A program made the position numbers and the translations under genes. A stretch of 64,000 nucleotides of DNA from Carnimonas nigrificans ATCC BAA-78 (GTDB lineage: Bacteria > Pseudomonadota > Gammaproteobacteria > Pseudomonadales > Halomonadaceae): positions 248,001 through 312,000 of the forward strand of contig NZ_JAGO01000011.1 in NCBI RefSeq assembly GCF_000526695.1. Reading direction: 5' to 3'. A model generated the notes under the pieces. That model saw only the letters and a list, made by a program, of their open reading frames with translations. It was not told the origin of the DNA and ran no database searches. Numbering within the stretch: position 1 is the stretch's first letter; each line of letters begins with the position of its first letter. Positions 28,823 through 37,648 of this stretch are shown here, piece after piece.

Positions 28823-29434
28823 ATGATCCCAACTCTGGACCCTGGAGATGCGTTAGCGCCGCTTTTTTCTCCGGCTGATGATGACGTGCTGGCTGAATTG
28901 AGTGCTGCTGAGCTAATGGCGGAGGTTGAGCGCCAGGTAGGGCGTTGTATGGCACATGCCCAACGCTGGTTTCCCAGACTACCCGACCCGAAGGTGTGGG
29001 GCGATCTGCGCGGCAAAAGTGCGGGGCAGGCGCATTTTGGGCGTGGCGGTGTGCGTTTCAATAAAGTGCTGCTGAGCGAGCAGCCGCGTATCTTTATCAA
29101 CGAAGTGGTGCCCCACGAAATTGCACACTGGGTTGTGTATCACGGCATCTCGGCGCGCGTCGCTCCGCATGGCAAGGAGTGGCGCAGGGTGATGGTGGTG
29201 ATGTTTGGATTGCCGCCTGCGGTAACGCACCGATTCGACACCAGTGTCGCAAGCCCTGCTCCTTATCTCTACGGCTGTGGATGTCGCGATGAATACGGTC
29301 AGTTGCGCCTTCACGGATTTAGTCTGCGTCGCCACAATGGGGTGGGCAAAGGGCGTCGTTATCTCTGTAAACGCTGCCGCCAATCGCTCTATTTCATACG
29401 CAAGGCAGGTATTGAAGACGAAGCTCACACCTGA
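28823..29434 (+). CDS. SprT-like zinc metalloprotease-domain protein
   Basis: A 203-residue SprT-family protein. The zinc protease motif HEIAH is clear in VVPHEIAHWVVYHG (about residue 95), with a third potential ligand in APHGKEWR. A C-terminal zinc ribbon is formed by YGCGC and YLCKRC. The eukaryotic relative SPRTN cleaves DNA-protein crosslinks; the bacterial role is unsettled. ATG 28823 is preferred because it starts near the conserved part, although an in-frame ATG exists at 28676. Divergent from the UPF0149 gene. Confidence 0.85.
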   Translation: MIPTLDPGDALAPLFSPADDDVLAELSAAELMAEVERQVGRCMAHAQRWFPRLPDPKVWGDLRGKSAGQAHFGRGGVRFNKVLLSEQPRIFINEVVPHEIAHWVVYHGISARVAPHGKEWRRVMVVMFGLPPAVTHRFDTSVASPAPYLYGCGCRDEYGQLRLHGFSLRRHNGVGKGRRYLCKRCRQSLYFIRKAGIEDEAHT

Positions 29435-29756
29435 TTGTGGTCTACTTGTCTGCATTAACGCAGAGTAATCATGGATTAAGATGCTCTGCGCGAAAAGTTG
29501 AATGGCTTAATGCGACAAAAGGTGTAGTGTAAGCCTCTATACGAAAGTGTCAGTGACAATGTCGCGTAATCGTCTATAGCTCCGCTGGCTGCCGCTTTTG
29601 GGGTGTTTGATGCGGGTATGCTGGCGTTATTGGATTCATCGTTACTTTCTAAATACTGGCGGTGGCAGCACATCAGGGAAGTGTTGCCAATCGGTTGATT
29701 TAATATAGCAGCGTGTATAAAAAAGCTGCCGTCGCAGGATGTTGGGAGATTACCTT
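29435..29756. other. Promoter-containing gap before the response regulator
   Basis: About 320 bases, AT-richer than the flanks, without a gene. It should carry the promoter of the response regulator gene. No palindromic operator stands out. Confidence 0.45.
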
Positions 29757-30419
29757 ATGGCTCTGGCTCAAAAGTTTATTGTTGCCGATGATCATCCGCT
29801 GTTTCGCGCTGCGCTCACCCAGGCGCTCGCCAATGTAGTAGACAAGACAGATATCGTAGAAGCAGACACCATGGAGGCAACGACCGAAGCCGTCCAACAG
29901 CACTCCGATGCCGATCTTATTCTGCTGGATCTGCATATGCCCGGAGCGCACGGTTTCTCTGGCTTGATTCAGTTGCGAGGTCAGGTGCCCGATATTCCTG
30001 TGGTGGTCGTTTCCGGTAGCGAAGAGCCTCATGTCGTGCGCCGCGCCATTGATTACGGTGCCTCCGGTTTTATTCCCAAGTCAGCCTCGCTCAGCGTTAT
30101 TGGTGATGCCATTCGCGCGGTGCTTGATGGAGAAGTGTGGTTGCCCGAGCACATCGCTGATGCGCTGGGTGAAGCCAACGAGGAGGAGTCTCGTTTTGCA
30201 GAAGCCATCGCTTCATTGACGCCGCAGCAGTTCCGCGTACTGAACATGCTGAATGAAGGACTTTTGAACAAACAGATCGCTTACGATCTCAATGTCTCGG
30301 AAGCCACTATCAAGGCCCACGTCACAGCCATTCTACGCAAGCTTGGCGTTCATTCACGTACCCAGGCTGTGATCGCCGCGCAGCGTCTTGAGCTGGAACC
30401 GCCCAAGGTCGAAGGCTAA
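29757..30419 (+). CDS. crbR: LuxR/NarL-type response regulator (CrbR/ErdR/AgmR-like)
   Basis: A 220-residue regulator with a receiver domain (acidic D11-D12, phospho-acceptor D58 in ILLDLHMPG, Lys in FIPKSA) and a C-terminal LuxR HTH (about 158-212, LNKQIAYDLNVSEATIKAHV). The sequence type matches CrbR of Vibrio and ErdR/AgmR of Pseudomonas, which switch on acetate and alcohol oxidation genes. Its most likely partner is the convergent SSS-fused sensor kinase 250 bases downstream, the CrbS counterpart. ATG 29757 has GGGAG at ideal spacing and is preferred over the ATG at 29739. The symbol is given by family and pairing, not by direct proof. Confidence 0.78.
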   Translation: MALAQKFIVADDHPLFRAALTQALANVVDKTDIVEADTMEATTEAVQQHSDADLILLDLHMPGAHGFSGLIQLRGQVPDIPVVVVSGSEEPHVVRRAIDYGASGFIPKSASLSVIGDAIRAVLDGEVWLPEHIADALGEANEEESRFAEAIASLTPQQFRVLNMLNEGLLNKQIAYDLNVSEATIKAHVTAILRKLGVHSRTQAVIAAQRLELEPPKVEG

Positions 30420-30520
30420 CCGCCGCCGCATTGATATTGCGCAAGAGCTTACGGGCTATCAGCGCATATTCTTGAGCGTGGGGAAGGGCGCTATGTAAAG
30501 CTCTTCTCCAGCGAGTTATT

Positions 30521-30573
30521 AAACAGCGGACGATAGGAGTGCCGATCACTGGCATTCACATCGTCCGCTGTTT
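30521..30573. terminator. Perfect 14-bp hairpin between crbR and crbS
   Basis: AAACAGCGGACGAT (30521-30534) pairs perfectly with ATCGTCCGCTGTTT (30560-30573). The 25-base loop can form an inner stem (GTGCC with GGCAT). It ends in TTT on one strand and begins with AAA, so it can act in both directions. Probably a bidirectional terminator for the convergent pair. Confidence 0.6.
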
Positions 30574-30610
30574 GCGTGAGTCATCCGTGGCGCTCAGATT
30601 GCTGGCCGCT

Positions 30611-30657
30611 TGCAGGCTGATTCGACATTCTGTGCAGCACAGCTGAATCAACCTGCA
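30611..30657. terminator. Second hairpin near the crbS stop
   Basis: TGCAGG-c-TGATTC (30611-30623) pairs with GAATCA-a-CCTGCA (30645-30657) with one internal mismatch, and the loop holds CTGTGC/GCACAG. No U-tract on either strand, so the terminator role is uncertain. Confidence 0.4.
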
Positions 30658-30673
30658 ATCACGATAAATGCGG

Positions 30674-33600
30674 CTACCCCAGGCGGCTCTTGTTACGCTG
30701 GGCTTGCAGAAGGCGGGTCAGTAGTGCCCTCAATGCCGCTGGTTTCACGGGCTTGTTCAGCAAGTGATATCCGGCCCGTTTGACCAAATCCGCGACTTCC
30801 TCAGTGCGATCGGCAGTAATCACGATGCCGGGCACATCGCCTTCCATTCGTTCATCAAGGGCATCCAGCGCCATCAAACCGGTAACTTCATTATCGAGGT
30901 GATAATCGGCCAGAATGGCATCGGGCGCGCCGTGCAGGTGGCGCAGCACCGATTTGGCCCCCCCGATGGTGGTGGCGGTATGCACTTCGCACTCCCAGCC
31001 TTCCAGAATCGCGCGCATGCCTTCAAGGGTCAGGGTTTCGTTATCAATACAAATGACCCTGGTGCCCTTCAGCTTGTTGGCGGCGGTAGGGCGCTTGGGT
31101 TCAGCGGCAGCTTCACTCTGTACCACCCCTTTAAGCCACGGCACGCGTAGTGAAAATACCGTGCCGCGGCCCACTTCGGAGCGAAGGCTGAGCGAGTGTT
31201 CAAGCACCTTGGCCATACGGTCCGCGATGGATAGCCCCAGCCCCAACCCTTTCTCGCTCTCGCGATGGCGGGATTGCTGATCGAGGCGACGGAATTCCTG
31301 GAAGATTTCCGACTGTTTCGACTCAGGAATGCCAGGCCCGGTATCCCAGACCTCAATCAGGATACTGTCGCCCTGACGCCGACAGCCCAGCAATACACGG
31401 CCCTGTTGGGTGTAGCGCAGGGCGTTCGAGATAAAGTTCTGAATGATGCGCTGCAACATTTGAGGGTCAGAGTCGATCATGGCGTGTGACATCACGACAT
31501 GGAATTCCAGCCCCCGTTCGCCCGCCATTACGTCGAACTGCGATTGCAGCGGGGTAATAACCTGGCTAAGACTGAACTGGCGACGTTTTGGCGTCAGCGC
31601 GCCAGCATCCAGCTTGGAGATATCGAGCAGGGTGCTCAGCAGCTCTTCAGCGGATTGTAGCGAGGAGTCGATATGGTTGAGTGTACTTAAATGTTCGCTT
31701 TCGCTGAGGCGCTGGGTCAGCGCGGAGGTAAACAGCCGTGCCGCGTTAAGAGGCTGTAGCAAGTCATGGCTTGCCGCCGCCAGGAAGCGCGTTTTCGAGG
31801 CGTTGGCACTTTCAGCAATCTGCATCGCCTGCCGCAGCGCCTGTTCGGCCTGTGCGCGCACTTCGTTCTCATTGCGCAGTGCTTCGTTCACCGAGGAGAG
31901 TTCACGGGTACGGTCGCGGACGCGCTCTTCCAGATGCTCGTTGGTCTCCTTGAGCGCCATTTCGGCCAGGCGGCGATCGGTAATATCCTGATAGAGCGCG
32001 AAGAAGCCGAGCACGCGCGAGCCGATGCCGAGGTGAGGGGTGTAGGTCACCAGCATATAGCGCATGCCGCCTTCGCGATCATCCATGGATAGCTCGAAGG
32101 TCACACGCTCTCCTGCCAGTGCGCGACGCATCCAGGGCGCGCGGGATTTCCATTCACGCGCTGACATGATGTCATTGGCGCGTTTGCCGATCACCTCGGT
32201 ACGGTCGATGTGCATCACCGTTTCGTAGGCGCGGTTGGTGAACAGATAGCGGCACTCGGGATCGAAATAAGCGATCAGCGCGGGCACATTATCGGTGTAG
32301 ATGCGAATGTTGCTCTCGGAGCGAATCAGCGCCTCTTCGGTGCGTTTCTGCTGGGTAATATCCTGATAGGTATAAACAAAACCGCCGCTCGACATAGGGT
32401 AGCCCTGAATGTCGAGCACCGTGCCATCCTTGCGATAGCGCTGGTAGTGGTGGGGTTTGCCCGAGTGCAGGTTCTCCATCAACTGGGCAACGTGCTCTTC
32501 AGGGTCGCCAGGGCCATATTCGCCGCGCTGAGCGTTATAGCGGAAGACCTTCTCGAAGGGAGTACCCACCCGAATCAGGTTATCGGGGAAGCTGAAAAGC
32601 TGAAGATAGCGACGGTTCCAGACCACCAGCCGCTGAGTGTGATCGACAACACTGATGCCCTGGTGCAGGTTTTCCAGCGTGGATTGCAGCAGTGAACGGT
32701 TGAAATCGAGCACTTGCGAGGCTTCATCGACGATGGAAACTACATCGGAAAGCTCGATGCCGCGATGGGATAGCGCCGAATTGACCAGAATACGCGCCGA
32801 AGAGGAGCCTACCGCTGACGCGAGCAGCCGCTCACTGAACTGGATGGCATCAATCGAGGCGTGTGCTCCCGGCGGCAGGGGAGCGCCCTGGCGGGTGGCA
32901 TAATCGTTGAAGGCACGTTCGACCTGATCGCTGCTGAGAAAGCGCTGGCACAACGCCTTCAGATCATCAATGGTGGCGGTGCCAGCCCACGGACGGTTGA
33001 AGTTTGGCTGAACGCTGGCGCTTTCGACAAACAGCGATGCCTGAATGCGCTCCACTACGCCCGGACGGCTAAGCTGCGAGAAAAAGATATAGCAGAACAG
33101 GTTGACCGCTATGGAGAGCATCACACCCTGGGTGAACGGCGCAGAGATAGCGATCCCAAAGGGGTGAATGGGGCTGAGCCAGCCAATACCGAAAGGCCCT
33201 TCGGAGAGCAGGGGTTGAGGCAGTACATGGGCGTGTACCAGTAATGGCACCAGCAGGGTGTAGGCCCAGATGGCAAGCCCCGCCGTCATCCCGATGCTGA
33301 CCCCAAGGCGAGTGGCATTTTTCCAGTAAAGCCCTCCCAGCAGTGCAGGCGTTAGCTGCGCCAGGCCCGCCAGCGATAGCCAGCCGAGATCAGCCAGCGA
33401 ACTACTGGCGCCCATCACGCTGTAGACGCCATAAGCGGCGGCCATCACCAGCACGATAATCAGGCGTCGTGTGCGCAGTAACCAGGTGGTGTAGCCGCGC
33501 CCGGCACGCTCGAAATGCCCCAGCTTCAGCAGCAGCGGAATAATGACCTCGTTGGAGATCATGATCGACAGCGTGACGCTGGCCATCACCACCATGCCGC

Positions 33601-34636
33601 TGCCGGCCGCAAAACCGCCGATAAAGGTGAGCATCCCCAGCCAATGGCTATCCATCGCGATGGGTAGCATCATCAAATAGGTGTCGGGGTCGATTGCAGT
33701 GTTGCCAAACAGCGCCAGGCAGATATGGGTCAGAGGCAACAGGCACAGCATCGCCAGCAGCATGTAGCCAGGAAAGAGCCAGCGGGCGCGCCGCGCATCA
33801 TCCTCGTGGGTATGCTCCACCACTGTGACGTGAAATTGGCGTGGTACGCAAAACACGGCGGCCATCGCCAGCAGTACCTGTACCCAACTGCCACGGCTGT
33901 CGTGATGAGTGACAGCATTGTGTGAAGAATACGTTGAGGGCAGGGTGCTGGGATCGACCGGTGTGCTGAACAGGTGGCTGCCATTCCACGCCAGCCAGAC
34001 CGCCGCGGCGCCTAGAATCAAGAGCACCAGCAGCTTGAAAATAGATTCGAAGGCAATGGCCTGGATAATGCCTTCATGGTGCTCGGTAGCGTTGGTGTGG
34101 CGCGTACCGAAGAGAATGGCAAACAGCGCCAGCAGCGGTGCGAGGTAGAACGCAGTGTCGTTTCGAAGCGAAAAATCGAGCGACCCATTGGCGTTGGTGA
34201 AAATATCGACACTGAGCGAAATGGCTTTGATTTGCAGGGCAATATAGGGAAGGGTGGCGATCAAGGCCGCTAGCCCGGTAAACGCCGCCAGCGCCTGTGA
34301 CTTGCCATAGCGGGAAGCGATAAAGTCGGCCAGCGAGGTCACGTTCTGGAGCTTGGCAACGCGGATCATCTTGTTGAGCACTGGCCAGAACAGCAGTGCC
34401 ACCAGCAAGGGGCCAACAAAGATGGGGAACATGCCGTAAGAGGAGTGAGCCGCATCGCCCACCGCGCCAAACACCGTCCAGGAGGTGCAGTACACGGCGA
34501 GCGTCAGGCTATAGACTATCGGTCTTCTACGCGCAGCACCGCTCACCGTGGCACGATGGTCACCGCGCCAGGCAATCACGAACAGCAGCGCGATATAGCA
34601 AAATGCAATAACGCTTAATAGCCAGCCCTGAAACAT
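30674..34636 (-). CDS. crbS: SSS-transporter-fused hybrid sensor histidine kinase (CrbS/MxtR-like)
   Basis: A 1320-residue protein. The first about 510 residues are a sodium/solute-symporter-like multi-helix membrane domain; next come a linker and two PAS-type regions (about 665-930), then HisKA with SHDLLQPLNAARL (His about 956), an HATPase domain with VWDTGPGIPES and GLGLGLSI, and a C-terminal receiver (DYHLDNEVTG, Asp about 1243). This is the CrbS/MxtR architecture, which controls acs and related carbon genes. ATG 34636 has AAGGGGAAAAGC before it, a better start than the upstream frame. Convergent with the matching LuxR-type regulator. Confidence 0.85.
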   Translation of the reverse strand: MFQGWLLSVIAFCYIALLFVIAWRGDHRATVSGAARRRPIVYSLTLAVYCTSWTVFGAVGDAAHSSYGMFPIFVGPLLVALLFWPVLNKMIRVAKLQNVTSLADFIASRYGKSQALAAFTGLAALIATLPYIALQIKAISLSVDIFTNANGSLDFSLRNDTAFYLAPLLALFAILFGTRHTNATEHHEGIIQAIAFESIFKLLVLLILGAAAVWLAWNGSHLFSTPVDPSTLPSTYSSHNAVTHHDSRGSWVQVLLAMAAVFCVPRQFHVTVVEHTHEDDARRARWLFPGYMLLAMLCLLPLTHICLALFGNTAIDPDTYLMMLPIAMDSHWLGMLTFIGGFAAGSGMVVMASVTLSIMISNEVIIPLLLKLGHFERAGRGYTTWLLRTRRLIIVLVMAAAYGVYSVMGASSSLADLGWLSLAGLAQLTPALLGGLYWKNATRLGVSIGMTAGLAIWAYTLLVPLLVHAHVLPQPLLSEGPFGIGWLSPIHPFGIAISAPFTQGVMLSIAVNLFCYIFFSQLSRPGVVERIQASLFVESASVQPNFNRPWAGTATIDDLKALCQRFLSSDQVERAFNDYATRQGAPLPPGAHASIDAIQFSERLLASAVGSSSARILVNSALSHRGIELSDVVSIVDEASQVLDFNRSLLQSTLENLHQGISVVDHTQRLVVWNRRYLQLFSFPDNLIRVGTPFEKVFRYNAQRGEYGPGDPEEHVAQLMENLHSGKPHHYQRYRKDGTVLDIQGYPMSSGGFVYTYQDITQQKRTEEALIRSESNIRIYTDNVPALIAYFDPECRYLFTNRAYETVMHIDRTEVIGKRANDIMSAREWKSRAPWMRRALAGERVTFELSMDDREGGMRYMLVTYTPHLGIGSRVLGFFALYQDITDRRLAEMALKETNEHLEERVRDRTRELSSVNEALRNENEVRAQAEQALRQAMQIAESANASKTRFLAAASHDLLQPLNAARLFTSALTQRLSESEHLSTLNHIDSSLQSAEELLSTLLDISKLDAGALTPKRRQFSLSQVITPLQSQFDVMAGERGLEFHVVMSHAMIDSDPQMLQRIIQNFISNALRYTQQGRVLLGCRRQGDSILIEVWDTGPGIPESKQSEIFQEFRRLDQQSRHRESEKGLGLGLSIADRMAKVLEHSLSLRSEVGRGTVFSLRVPWLKGVVQSEAAAEPKRPTAANKLKGTRVICIDNETLTLEGMRAILEGWECEVHTATTIGGAKSVLRHLHGAPDAILADYHLDNEVTGLMALDALDERMEGDVPGIVITADRTEEVADLVKRAGYHLLNKPVKPAALRALLTRLLQAQRNKSRLG

Positions 34637-34765
34637 GCTTTTCCCCTTGCAACAGGCGTGATATCGCGTGCATGAACGCTTGCGAGCCACGCCCTGTTTC
34701 ACCCTTTATTGGCGCCAATGGTATCATTAGCGCCATTTCTTGATCTCGATATTCAGAGAGTTTCC

Positions 34766-35785
34766 ATGTCTACCAACGCTTCCGCGCAGGATGCGCCGCT
34801 CGGCCATGCTGCTGGCACTGCCGAGTCTTCCAGCGATACCTTCGATTCCCACGAGCGCAACGACGCTGCCAGTGAGACGCCGGCACTACGCACTCCCGAC
34901 TTTGGCAGCGATGCTGACGCGCCCAAGCGGCAACGTGAATTCAACAAACTGCAAAAACGCCTGCGGCGTCTGGTCGGCAACGCGATTGTTGATTACGGCA
35001 TGATCGAAGAGGGCGACCGCGTCATGGTGTGCCTGTCGGGAGGCAAGGATTCGTACACCATGCTGGAGATTTTGCGCAATCTTCAGAGCAGTGCGCCAGT
35101 CAACTTTGAGCTGATAGCGGTCAATCTTGATCAAAAGCAGCCCGGTTTTCCAGAGCATGTGCTGCCTGAATATCTGCGTGAAACAGGTCTGCGCTTTCAC
35201 ATTGTCGAGCGGGATACCTATTCCATCGTCAAGGAAAAGGTGCCGGAAGGAAAAACGACCTGCGGACTCTGCTCACGCTTGAGACGCGGCACCCTGTATG
35301 GCTTTGCCGAGGAAATTGGCGCGACCAAGATTGCGCTGGGCCATCACCGTGACGATATTCTTGAAACGCTGTTTCTCAACATGTTCTTTGGTGGATCGCT
35401 CAAGGCCATGCCGCCCAAGCTGCTATCAGACGATGGTCGCCATATCGTGATACGCCCGCTGGCCTATGTGCCTGAGTCGGCGATTATCGAATACGCCAGC
35501 GCCATGGAGTTTCCGATTATTCCCTGCAATCTGTGCGGCAGTCAGGAAAACCTGCAGCGCCAGAACGTCAAGGATATGCTGAACGAATGGCAGCGTGCTC
35601 ACCCGGGGCGTATCGAGACCATGTTCAAGGCGGTGACCAACGTGGCACCTTCGCAACTAGGCGACCGCGAACTGTTCGACTTCAAGGGGCTGGAAGCCGA
35701 ACGTGAACGGCGTCAGCGAGACCGTATCGACGTGACGTCGGTAAGCGACGGCAACGAACTGCTGGAATGGAAGGTGGTGCGCTGA
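34766..35785 (+). CDS. ttcA: tRNA 2-thiocytidine(32) synthetase TtcA
   Basis: ATP-dependent enzyme with an iron-sulfur cluster that thiolates C32 of some tRNAs. The PP-loop SGGKDSYT (about residue 91) and two Cys pairs ([10 protein letters not shown] and CNLCGSQE) that hold the cluster are visible. At 339 residues it carries an acidic, low-complexity N-terminal extension of about 50 residues before the conserved [18 protein letters not shown] 34766 follows CAGAGAG. Divergent from the sensor kinase and upstream of the tRNA cluster. Confidence 0.94.
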   Translation: MSTNASAQDAPLGHAAGTAESSSDTFDSHERNDAASETPALRTPDFGSDADAPKRQREFNKLQKRLRRLVGNAIVDYGMIEEGDRVMVCLSGGKDSYTMLEILRNLQSSAPVNFELIAVNLDQKQPGFPEHVLPEYLRETGLRFHIVERDTYSIVKEKVPEGKTTCGLCSRLRRGTLYGFAEEIGATKIALGHHRDDILETLFLNMFFGGSLKAMPPKLLSDDGRHIVIRPLAYVPESAIIEYASAMEFPIIPCNLCGSQENLQRQNVKDMLNEWQRAHPGRIETMFKAVTNVAPSQLGDRELFDFKGLEAERERRQRDRIDVTSVSDGNELLEWKVVR

Positions 35786-35871
35786 TCGTGTTCATTCCGG
35801 CGGTCAGGGCAGCGAGAAACGCCTAAGCATCACCTTCGCGCATCCTGTCTTAACCTGATGAAGAAAAGTGT

Positions 35872-35899
35872 TTGACTTTCATGGGGGTATAGGTAGAAT
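35872..35899 (+). promoter_or_regulatory. Promoter of the Val-Asp tRNA cluster
   Basis: TTGACT (35872-35877), 16-base spacer, TAGAAT (35894-35899), followed by GCGC-rich discriminator sequence typical of stable RNA promoters. The first tRNA begins 25 bases downstream. Confidence 0.8.
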
Positions 35900-35923
35900 G
35901 CGCAGCCACACGACACGGGTAAC

Positions 35924-35999
35924 GGGTGGTTAGCTCAGTTGGTAGAGCACCTGCCTTACAAGCAGGGGGTCACAGGTTCGAATCCTGTACCACCCACCA
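35924..35999 (+). tRNA. tRNA-Val (anticodon TAC), copy 1
   Basis: A 76-base cloverleaf with encoded CCA; acceptor GGGTGGT pairs with ACCACCC, anticodon loop CTTACAA gives TAC, and the T-arm has GGTTCGAATCC. Reads GTA and GTG codons. Confidence 0.97.
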
Positions 36000-36067
36000 T
36001 TGTTAAAGCATAAGTTCTTCGGGATGAGCTTTTTCATAGGGTTGTGGTATCACACGCAGTACATTGC

Positions 36068-36144
36068 GGACCGGTAGTTCAGTTGGTTAGAATGCCGGCC
36101 TGTCACGCCGGAGGTCGCGAGTTCGAGTCTCGTCCGGTCCGCCA
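36068..36144 (+). tRNA. tRNA-Asp (anticodon GTC), copy 1
   Basis: A 77-base tRNA with encoded CCA; acceptor GGACCGG pairs with CCGGTCC, anticodon loop CTGTCAC gives GTC. It differs from the other two Asp copies by one D-loop base (AGTTGG rather than AGCTGG). Confidence 0.97.
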
Positions 36145-36187
36145 TTCTGTGAAGTGATAGAGCAGTAAAAGGAGCGTTGTTTGATTC

Positions 36188-36264
36188 GGACCGGTAGTTC
36201 AGCTGGTTAGAATGCCGGCCTGTCACGCCGGAGGTCGCGAGTTCGAGTCTCGTCCGGTCCGCCA
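36188..36264 (+). tRNA. tRNA-Asp (anticodon GTC), copy 2
   Basis: A 77-base tRNA-Asp with encoded CCA and anticodon GTC, identical to copy 3. Part of the same transcript. Confidence 0.97.
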
Positions 36265-36313
36265 TACAGCCTTTCTTCTTGTACGCTGTCAAATGAAGCA
36301 CAGCTTACATATT

Positions 36314-36389
36314 GGGTGGTTAGCTCAGTTGGTAGAGCACCTGCCTTACAAGCAGGGGGTCACAGGTTCGAATCCTGTACCACCCACCA
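36314..36389 (+). tRNA. tRNA-Val (anticodon TAC), copy 2
   Basis: A 76-base tRNA-Val identical to copy 1, with encoded CCA. The Val-Asp-Asp-Val-Asp order suggests that a Val-Asp unit was duplicated. Confidence 0.97.
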
Positions 36390-36432
36390 CATATCAGTGT
36401 GATGGAGCGCCTGAACAGCACCATCAAACAGT

Positions 36433-36509
36433 GGACCGGTAGTTCAGCTGGTTAGAATGCCGGCCTGTCACGCCGGAGGTCGCGAGTTCGAGTCTCGTCC
36501 GGTCCGCCA
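36433..36509 (+). tRNA. tRNA-Asp (anticodon GTC), copy 3
   Basis: A 77-base tRNA-Asp with encoded CCA, last gene of the cluster and followed by a terminator within 40 bases. Confidence 0.97.
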
Positions 36510-36545
36510 CTTTTTAACGGAAATGAATGCTCCGTTACTCCCAAG

Positions 36546-36566
36546 ACGCCGCAAGGCGTTTTTTTA
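36546..36566 (+). terminator. Terminator of the Val-Asp tRNA cluster
   Basis: ACGCC (36546-36550), tetraloop GCAA, GGCGT, then a run of seven T. Short, but the stable loop and T-tract make a clear intrinsic terminator. Confidence 0.9.
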
Positions 36567-36658
36567 TGCCTGAAATTTGTTGGCCTGGTATCTACGCGCC
36601 TCTAAACAACATCAGAGGTGGCAGAAGAAGGGCAGCCTTGTTTAGCTCTTGATACCCC

Positions 36659-37600
36659 TCAGCCTTCCAGAACTTCCCGGTTATCAATAATCAGCTCACT
36701 GAGAAAATCAGCGACAGCTCTCGTTCGGCGCGACTGGGCCAGATCCGATTGAATAACCAGATAAATGGGTTGATCTACGCCAATATCTGAATCAACACAG
36801 ACAAGCCCTGCATTCCGCGCAGCAAAGTGCGGTAGTACGGCCATCCCCAGCCCTGCCGTTGCGGCAGAAATTTGTGCGGTCAGTGAAGTGGTGACCAGGG
36901 AAGGGCGCCTGCCCCTCAATATGCGTTCTATCCATTGAGCAGCGGAAAGATGGGCGAACATATCCGACCAGGCAATGAAGGCAGCGTTTTCATGGCTACC
37001 ATACTCTGCTGAACTCGATTGCCTACGGATATAATCAATGCTGGCATACAGGCCGTAGCCCATGATGCCAAGCCGCCGAAAACTAACGTTACCTCGCTGA
37101 GGTTTCACCATCCGAATGGCTAAATCCGCTTCATGTCGATGGATATTGACGGTGGATATATTGGTGATGACTTCTACCAATATATTCGGATGAGTCGCTT
37201 GAAATTTGGTCAGATTGGGAAGAATAAGCCCGGTGGCAAGATTTTCAGCCGTCGCCAGCCGCACAGTCCCTGATACCTGTTCCGAGAAATGCGCATCGGA
37301 TGTCAGGGCGAGGGCAGCAGATTCCATTGCCTCCGCTTTTTCAATGAGGTCACAGCCTTCCCTGGTAAGGGTGTAGCCACTTTGCTGACGCAGGAACAGC
37401 GGTACGCCCAGCGCTTTCTCCAACCGATCAATATGTCTTGAGAGTGTGGCAATTCCCGTACCCATACGAAGAGAGGCCGCGCTTAGTGTCCCGTGACGGG
37501 CGATAGCCAGAAATACAGCGATATCATCCCAGATGAGTTTTTGTGTCGTCTTGTTTTCATTTTTGGAAACCACGTTTTTATTTTTCTCCGGTTTTTTCAT
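36659..37600 (-). CDS. LysR-family transcriptional regulator
   Basis: A 313-residue LTTR with an N-terminal winged HTH (about 23-80: DIAVFLAIARHGTLSAAS, LEKALGVPLFLRQ) and a periplasmic-binding-like effector domain. It has an unusual Lys/Asn-rich N-terminal extension of about 22 residues. It is divergent from an aldo/keto reductase gene with only 48 bases between starts, the standard layout for a LysR regulator acting on its neighbour. Effector unknown. Confidence 0.9.
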   Translation of the reverse strand: MKKPEKNKNVVSKNENKTTQKLIWDDIAVFLAIARHGTLSAASLRMGTGIATLSRHIDRLEKALGVPLFLRQQSGYTLTREGCDLIEKAEAMESAALALTSDAHFSEQVSGTVRLATAENLATGLILPNLTKFQATHPNILVEVITNISTVNIHRHEADLAIRMVKPQRGNVSFRRLGIMGYGLYASIDYIRRQSSSAEYGSHENAAFIAWSDMFAHLSAAQWIERILRGRRPSLVTTSLTAQISAATAGLGMAVLPHFAARNAGLVCVDSDIGVDQPIYLVIQSDLAQSRRTRAVADFLSELIIDNREVLEG

Positions 37601-37648
37601 TAATGGATTATGTCACTGTAGCGCTGACCATCGCAGGAGAAAACCGTC

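Noticed and set aside
36050-36301. An 83-codon frame on the minus strand with a repeated LELATSGVTGRHSNQLNY-type peptide.
   Set aside because: It is the reverse complement of two tRNA-Asp genes. This peptide is a well-known false annotation over tRNA genes.
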